In this document: positions 59,085 to 64,000 of the stretch, piece after piece
Layout: the number at the start of each line of letters is the position of its first letter
Position numbering within the stretch: the stretch's first letter is position 1
Assembly: GCA_016946835.1 (NCBI GenBank)
Contig: JACVTC010000112.1
Span: 550,001 to 614,000, forward strand
DNA length: 64,000 bases
Reading direction: 5' to 3'
Origin: Neocallimastix lanati (nom. inval.)
Lineage: Eukaryota; Neocallimastigomycota; Neocallimastigomycetes; Neocallimastigales; Neocallimastigaceae
Program-made: the position numbers and the translations under genes
The notes under the pieces: generated by a model
What the model was told of the DNA's origin: nothing
Seen by the model: the letters and a program-made list of their open reading frames with translations, nothing else
Databases searched by the model: none

Positions 59085-59129
59085 TTTACTCGACGGGCAC
59101 CATTTCAAGCGGTTAGAGCCAAGTCGACT
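59085..59129 (+). promoter_or_regulatory. Conserved leader motif upstream of gag (element 2)
   Basis: Counterpart of 49,578-49,620: TTTACTCGAC, GGCACC, TTTCAA, GGTTAGAGC and AGTCGACT in the same order, about 80 nt before the gag frame. Confidence 0.5.
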
Positions 59130-59207
59130 TTACATAATATTATAATAGTAAATTTAAATAAAAATAATAATCGTATATAAGAATTCTTTTAATTTTATTT
59201 TTTCAAA

Positions 59208-62200
59208 GTGGAAGAACTTAATATTAGGCTAAGAAACCTCCACATTGAAGATATGGCGGAACGTGGACGAGAAGAAAAACGGAAGGTCAGTAAGCCACCG
59301 ATTTTTAACGGTGAAAGAAAAGAACTTAAAGGGTTCCTCACAATTGTAAATATGAACTTTGAGGATACCCCAGATGACTTTCCAGACGATAGATCAAAGG
59401 TTAGATTTATAACCTCATTCTTAAGAGGTGATCCTTTAAATTGGGCCTCAAATCTATGGGATAATGAAGATCCCTTGATCGATAATTTAAATAATTTTAA
59501 GAGGGAACTTAAAATTAATTATGGGGATCCAGAAGTGGAGACAATTGTGGCTAATGGTAAATTAGATACCATTCGTCAGAAAAAATATGGGCAAGTGTTA
59601 GAATATATTAACCAGTTCAAAACAACTTGCCAAAATTCGGACTTCAACGAATCAGCCAAAATTTATATGTTTCTTAAAGGATTACATTACAAAATGAGGG
59701 AACAATTAGCCGTTGTTAACCCAAATCCAGATTCCCTTAACAGGTTGTATACTGATGTAATTCAAATTGAAAATTTGTCAAAGCGAACTAATCTTGTTGA
59801 ATTCTATTATAATCAGCAACGAGTTAGAAATTCGCAACAAAACAGTAACCACAACCAGAGAAATAGTAGTCGTCGTGATGATCCTATGGATGTTGATTTA
59901 TTTAGGATCAAAAATGATAGATATAGAAGATACAACCAGAACTATAATCAAAATTTATATGTTGAAAATAAAAGAGACTTTTCTGAAGAAAAGAAAAAAG
60001 GTCTTTGTTTTTTATGTAAACAACCAGGACACTTACAGTTTAATTGTCCTAACAGAAAAAGACCTTCTGGAGTTAAACACAAGAATAAAATTAGAGAAAC
60101 AGATGAAAATCTTCCATCGGCAAAATTAAGAAGAATTAGAATGATCAAGGAATCCGATGATGCTCAAAAAATTAGAGCTATTACTGATGAAGAAAATGCT
60201 ATGAATAAAAGAAAGAACAATATAATTACTTTCTATATAAAAACAAATGATATTGAAGAAGTTCCAGTTAGGGTTCTTATCGACTCTGGCTCGGATTTGA
60301 ATTTTATTCATCCTTCGTTCGTTAATAAAAACAAAATTAAATTGAATGAAGTTAAAAGATCTTTCAATGTTACTGGACTAGGATATGGTATCTCTACCAT
60401 CTACGAACAAACTGAAAAGTGTATCTTACGATTCAAGAACCATTTTGAAGTTATTCAACTCTATGCACTTTATATTCCTGATGTAGATATCATTCTAGGT
60501 ATTCCTTGGATTGAAAAGCATTGTCCAATGAATTATCATGATTCAAGAAAAATATCCTTTCCTTCTGGTTATTGCGCTAGGAACTGTAATAATGGTAAAA
60601 GAAAAAGAAAAAACAAAAATAGAAGCAAGAAAGGTTCAAAGAAGTGTAAGATCGATATCGAACCTGAAGAAGAAAATTCCTATGAACCAAGTACTCCATA
60701 TAAGTGTAAACCCCTCTGGGATTCCGAATCAGAAAGCGAAGCTGAATACGTCCGTGGAAGAAAAGTTAGAACCATTAATGATAGTGATAGTGATAGTGAT
60801 AGTATTAATATTAGTGTTAAAGATAATGATTGTAGTAAAGAAAAAATTAACTTTTGTAATTTTAGAGAACTTAGTACAATAGATAAAATCAAAAAATCAT
60901 GTAATTTTATTAAATCATGTAAAAATGAAATTTTGAATAAAGAAAGTAAATTGGTCGCCGAACCAACAAACTATTTTTTTTCTTATCAAAATTGTGTGTT
61001 AGACAATTTGTGTAACTGTCTGATTATTCAGAATTTAGATAATAATAATATTGTTAACGATAGTGATAATAAAATTTCTATTCCTCCTTGTTATCTCGAT
61101 TATATTGAAGTTTTTGATGAAAAGAATTGTGATAAATTACCTCCCCATAGAGAATATGATTGTGAAATAAATTTAAAGGATAATTCAATTCTATTCTATG
61201 GTCCTATTTATCCTTTAACAGAAGCAGAAAGGGATGAATTGAAAAAGTATATTAAAGAAAACTTAGCAAAAGGATTTATTAGAAAATCCAAATCACCAGC
61301 TGGTGCCCCTGTCTTATTTGTTAAAAAGAAAGATGGCACTTTGAGATTATGTATTGATTACAGAAAATTAAATGAAATGACTATTAGAAATTCATATCCT
61401 TTACCATTAATAAGTGAATTAATTGACAGAGTTAAAGGTGCTAAATATTTTACTAAGTTAGATCTTAAATCTGCATATAACTTAGTAAGAATAAAAGAAG
61501 GTGATGAGTATAAGACTGCTTTTAGAACTCGTTATGGACATTATGAATATCTTGTTATGCCTTTTGGGTTAAAGAATGCACCTGCTACATTTCAACATTT
61601 TATAAATGATGTTCTTAGTGACTACTTAGATGATTTTGTTATCTCATATATCGACGATATTCTTATTTATTCAAATAACTTAGAAGAACATCATGAACAT
61701 GTTAGAAAAGTGTTGAAAAAACTTTTAGATAATAATTTATATGTTAAACTAGAAAAATGTGAATTCGATGTAACGGAAACCTCCTTCCTGGGCTACATCA
61801 TATCTAAAGATGGTCTTAAACCTGATCCTGAAAAAATTAAAGCTATTTTAGATTGGCCTATACCTACTAATGTCAAAGAAGTTCAGTCATTTATTGGACT
61901 TTGTAATTATTATAGAGTTTTCATTAAAGACTTTGCCAAAATAGCTTTACCAATACATAAACTCACTCTTAAAAATGTACCTTTTATTTGGGGACCTGAG
62001 CAACAGAATGCTTTTGTTAAATTGAAAGAACTTTTCACATCTGCTCCAATTTTAATTAATCCTGATAGTAATAAACCGTTTATCGTTGAAACTGATGCTA
62101 GTAACTTTGCAGTTGGAGCTGTACTTTCTCAAGAAGTTGATGGCAATCTCCATCCAGTTGCCTTTATTTCTTCGAGTTTGACTAAGTCTCAAAGAAACTA

Positions 62201-62784
62201 CCCCATTTATGATAAGGAACTTCTCGCTATTAAAGTTGCTTTAGAGCAATGGCGTCACTTTTTAGAGGGTGCTCGTCATCCCTTTACTATTTACACTGAT
62301 CATAAAAATTTAACATTTCCTAGAAAACCGGAAATGTTTTCGCAACGTCAAATTAGATGGTATGAATTTTTATCTCGTTTTGATTTTAATATTGTCTATA
62401 GATCTGGGAAAAAATCGGGTAAACCTGATTTACTATCTAGGAGAAGTGATCATTTATTTAATTTTGAATTTAATTCTTCTTGTCGTGTTATTAACTGTTT
62501 TACTATTAATAATGATACCCTTGCTAATTCTATTTTGAATGCTCTTGAGAATGATGAATTCTATAATTCTGTTAAATCATCCTTATCTATTAATAATGCT
62601 GTTAACCCTAAAATTCAAAATATTAATAAATTTATGATTGATAAAGAAGGATTTTTACTCTTTAATAATCTGATTTATGTTCCTAAATCGATTCGAACGA
62701 GAGTTCTTGAACTCCATCATGACTCTCCTACTGCTGGTCATTTTGGTGTTTCTAAGACTCAAGAATTACTTAGCCGCAATTTTT
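59208..62784 (+). pseudogene. Gag-Pol of chromovirus element 2, part before the frameshift
   Basis: Open for 1195 codons in all (stop at 62,795), close homologue of element 1. Zinc knuckle [14 protein letters not shown] about 268-281; protease LIDSGSD about 358; basic [15 protein letters not shown] and a short Asp/Ser linker; RT with YIDD about 815; RNase [12 protein letters not shown] about 963; start of the integrase zinc finger ([12 protein letters not shown]) near 1170. The frame opens with GTG a few codons after a stop; the first ATG is codon 16 (59,253). At 62,780-62,785 there are six T where element 1 has TTTC, adding one base; the protein would end NFLVA. Everything before that point looks functional. 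Confidence 0.9.
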
Positions 62785-64000
62785 TGGTGGCCTAATTTTT
62801 CTCTTGATGTTAAAAAATTTATTAAGTCTTGTGAAGTTTGCTGTAAATCAAATATTCCTAGACACAAGCCATATGGACTTCTTTCACCCTTGTCCACTCC
62901 TAATAGAGCTTGGTCTGATATTTCTATGGATTTTATTGTTGAATTACCTAAGTCTAAAGATATGACTACAATTATGGTTGTTGTTGATCGTTTGACTAAA
63001 ATGGCTCATTTTATTCCTTTTCGTTGTCTTCCTACTGCTTCAATTGCTGCTGATGCTTTTATCTCGAATATTTTTAAATTACATGGTTTCCCTGATTCTA
63101 TTATTTCTGATAGAGGATCGCAATTTACATCTGAATTTTGGAATCGCTTATGTAAACTTCTTGATATTACTCATTCTCTTTCTACCTCCAACCATCCGGA
63201 GACTGATGGTCAAACGGAGAGGGTGAACGGAATATTGGAACAATATCTTCGTTGTTTCATAAATGAAAGGCAAAATAATTGGGTCGATTTACTACCTTTC
63301 GCTGAATTCGCTTACAATAATACTTTACATCAATCTATAAATCAATCACCATTCTTCGCAAACTATGGTTTTAATCCTAAATTTAGTCCTGAGATTCCAT
63401 CCTCAGAAAGACCAAGTAGAGCTGAAAAAAGAATATTAGATATTAATAAAAATATTGAATTTTTAAAAAGAAACTTAGAAGAAGCTAAGAAAACTTATAA
63501 AAAATACGCCGATTTGAAAAGACTTCCTTCCCCTAATTTCGAAGTCGGTAAAAAAGTTTGGTTACTTAAAGGATCTACTACTAAGAATGTTAAAAGAAAA
63601 CTAGCCGATCAATTGATAGGTCCTTTTGAAATAATTGAAAAAGTTAGTCCATTAGCGTACAAACTTAAACTACCTAATAATATGCATTGTCATCCAATTT
63701 TTCATGTTTCTTTACTTGAACCTTATTATGAGAATGAATTTGAAGATAGAAATGTTAATAAACGAAAGAGTATAAATTTAACTACAAATAATTCCGATAT
63801 GATTCCAGATAAAATAATTAATATGAGAACTTATAAAGGAAAGAATCGTTTTCTTATCTCTTGGAAAGGATCAAATGAAGACTCTTGGATAGATGAAGAT
63901 CAAATTTTAGATAAACAATTAATTCAGGAATACTTTAGAAAAAATAAGAAAAATAAAACAAGAACAAAGGATCAAGAATCTATTAAGAATGATGATCATG
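62785..64000 (+). pseudogene. Gag-Pol of chromovirus element 2, part after the frameshift (runs off the window)
   Basis: Continuation in the next frame, open to the window end (about 405 codons). It starts [12 protein letters not shown], completes the integrase zinc finger (CEVCCKS), and has catalytic Asp in SMDF, Asp in SDRGSQF and Glu in GQTERVN. The GPF/Y module (LIGPFEII) and a chromodomain-like end (NRFLISWKGSNEDSW) follow. Against element 1 it reads SNHPETDG where element 1 has AYHPQTDG. No internal stop seen. One base separates it from the upstream frame, so the element is inactivated only recently, or a sequencing error sits in the T run. Confidence 0.88.

Larger units (their letters stand above)
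57935..64000 (+). mobile_element. Second Ty3/gypsy chromovirus (element 2), 3' part outside the window
   Basis: Same lineage as element 1: 5' LTR 57,935-58,706, PBS, repeat-bearing leader, Gag-Pol from 59,208. The coding region is broken by one extra T in the integrase zinc finger and then continues open to the window end. The 3' LTR is not seen, so age and target duplication cannot be judged. Confidence 0.92.

Overview
The window looks like nuclear DNA of an anaerobic gut fungus (Neocallimastigomycota). The basis is intergenic DNA made almost only of A and T with many 20-50 nt homopolymers, genes split by short AT-only GT..AG introns, and a secreted GH5 cellulase ending in two Cys-rich fungal dockerins of the type that builds the cellulosome of these fungi. 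Species cannot be told from the sequence.

Layout. (1) 0.75-5.45 kb: a nest of non-LTR retrotransposon (LINE-like) insertions, all on the minus strand. An old LINE is interrupted by a younger LINE with a long open RT frame and by two copies of a short repeat (family B); another tiny LINE end lies beside it. Three of the insertions are bounded by target-site duplications I could read. (2) 5.9-9.8 kb (-): a nine-exon gene for an ALIX/Bro1/Rim20-type BRO1-domain protein. (3) 11.1-13.4 kb (-): a nine-exon farnesyl-diphosphate-synthase-type prenyltransferase gene with a 25-nt micro-exon. (4) 13.4-19.9 kb: mostly AT-rich, with a balanced-composition island at 14.06-14.34 kb, degenerate repeats at 14.4-16.0 kb and an inverted-repeat element at 17.3 kb. 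(5) 19.93-20.85 kb (+): a four-exon gene for a small multi-spanning membrane protein of unknown family, visible only after splicing. (6) 23.9-26.9 kb (-): two decayed Ty1/copia elements. (7) 28.8-35.0 kb: a 6.2-kb composite satellite in which (AAAAT)n tracts of variable length are punctuated about 63 times by a conserved block of about 31 bp, with three higher-order copies. (8) 39.8-41.3 kb (+): the GH5 cellulase. (9) 42.4-64 kb: retroelements: a family-B copy, a decayed copia element, a chromovirus fragment, a complete and apparently young Ty3/gypsy chromovirus (48,561-55,344; TSD AAACC; 1606-codon Gag-Pol), two LINE fragments (RT and APE endonuclease), and a second chromovirus with one frameshift that runs off the window.

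The host genes (vesicle/ESCRT adaptor, isoprenoid synthesis, membrane protein, cellulase) show no functional link and sit as islands between repeats. The most informative signal is in the two chromoviruses. Directly after each 5' LTR is an 11-nt primer-binding site that is an exact complement of 11 nt inside the same LTR, just downstream of its TATA box. The two elements differ at one position on each side, and the changes compensate. This is the self-priming arrangement known from Tf1, not tRNA priming.
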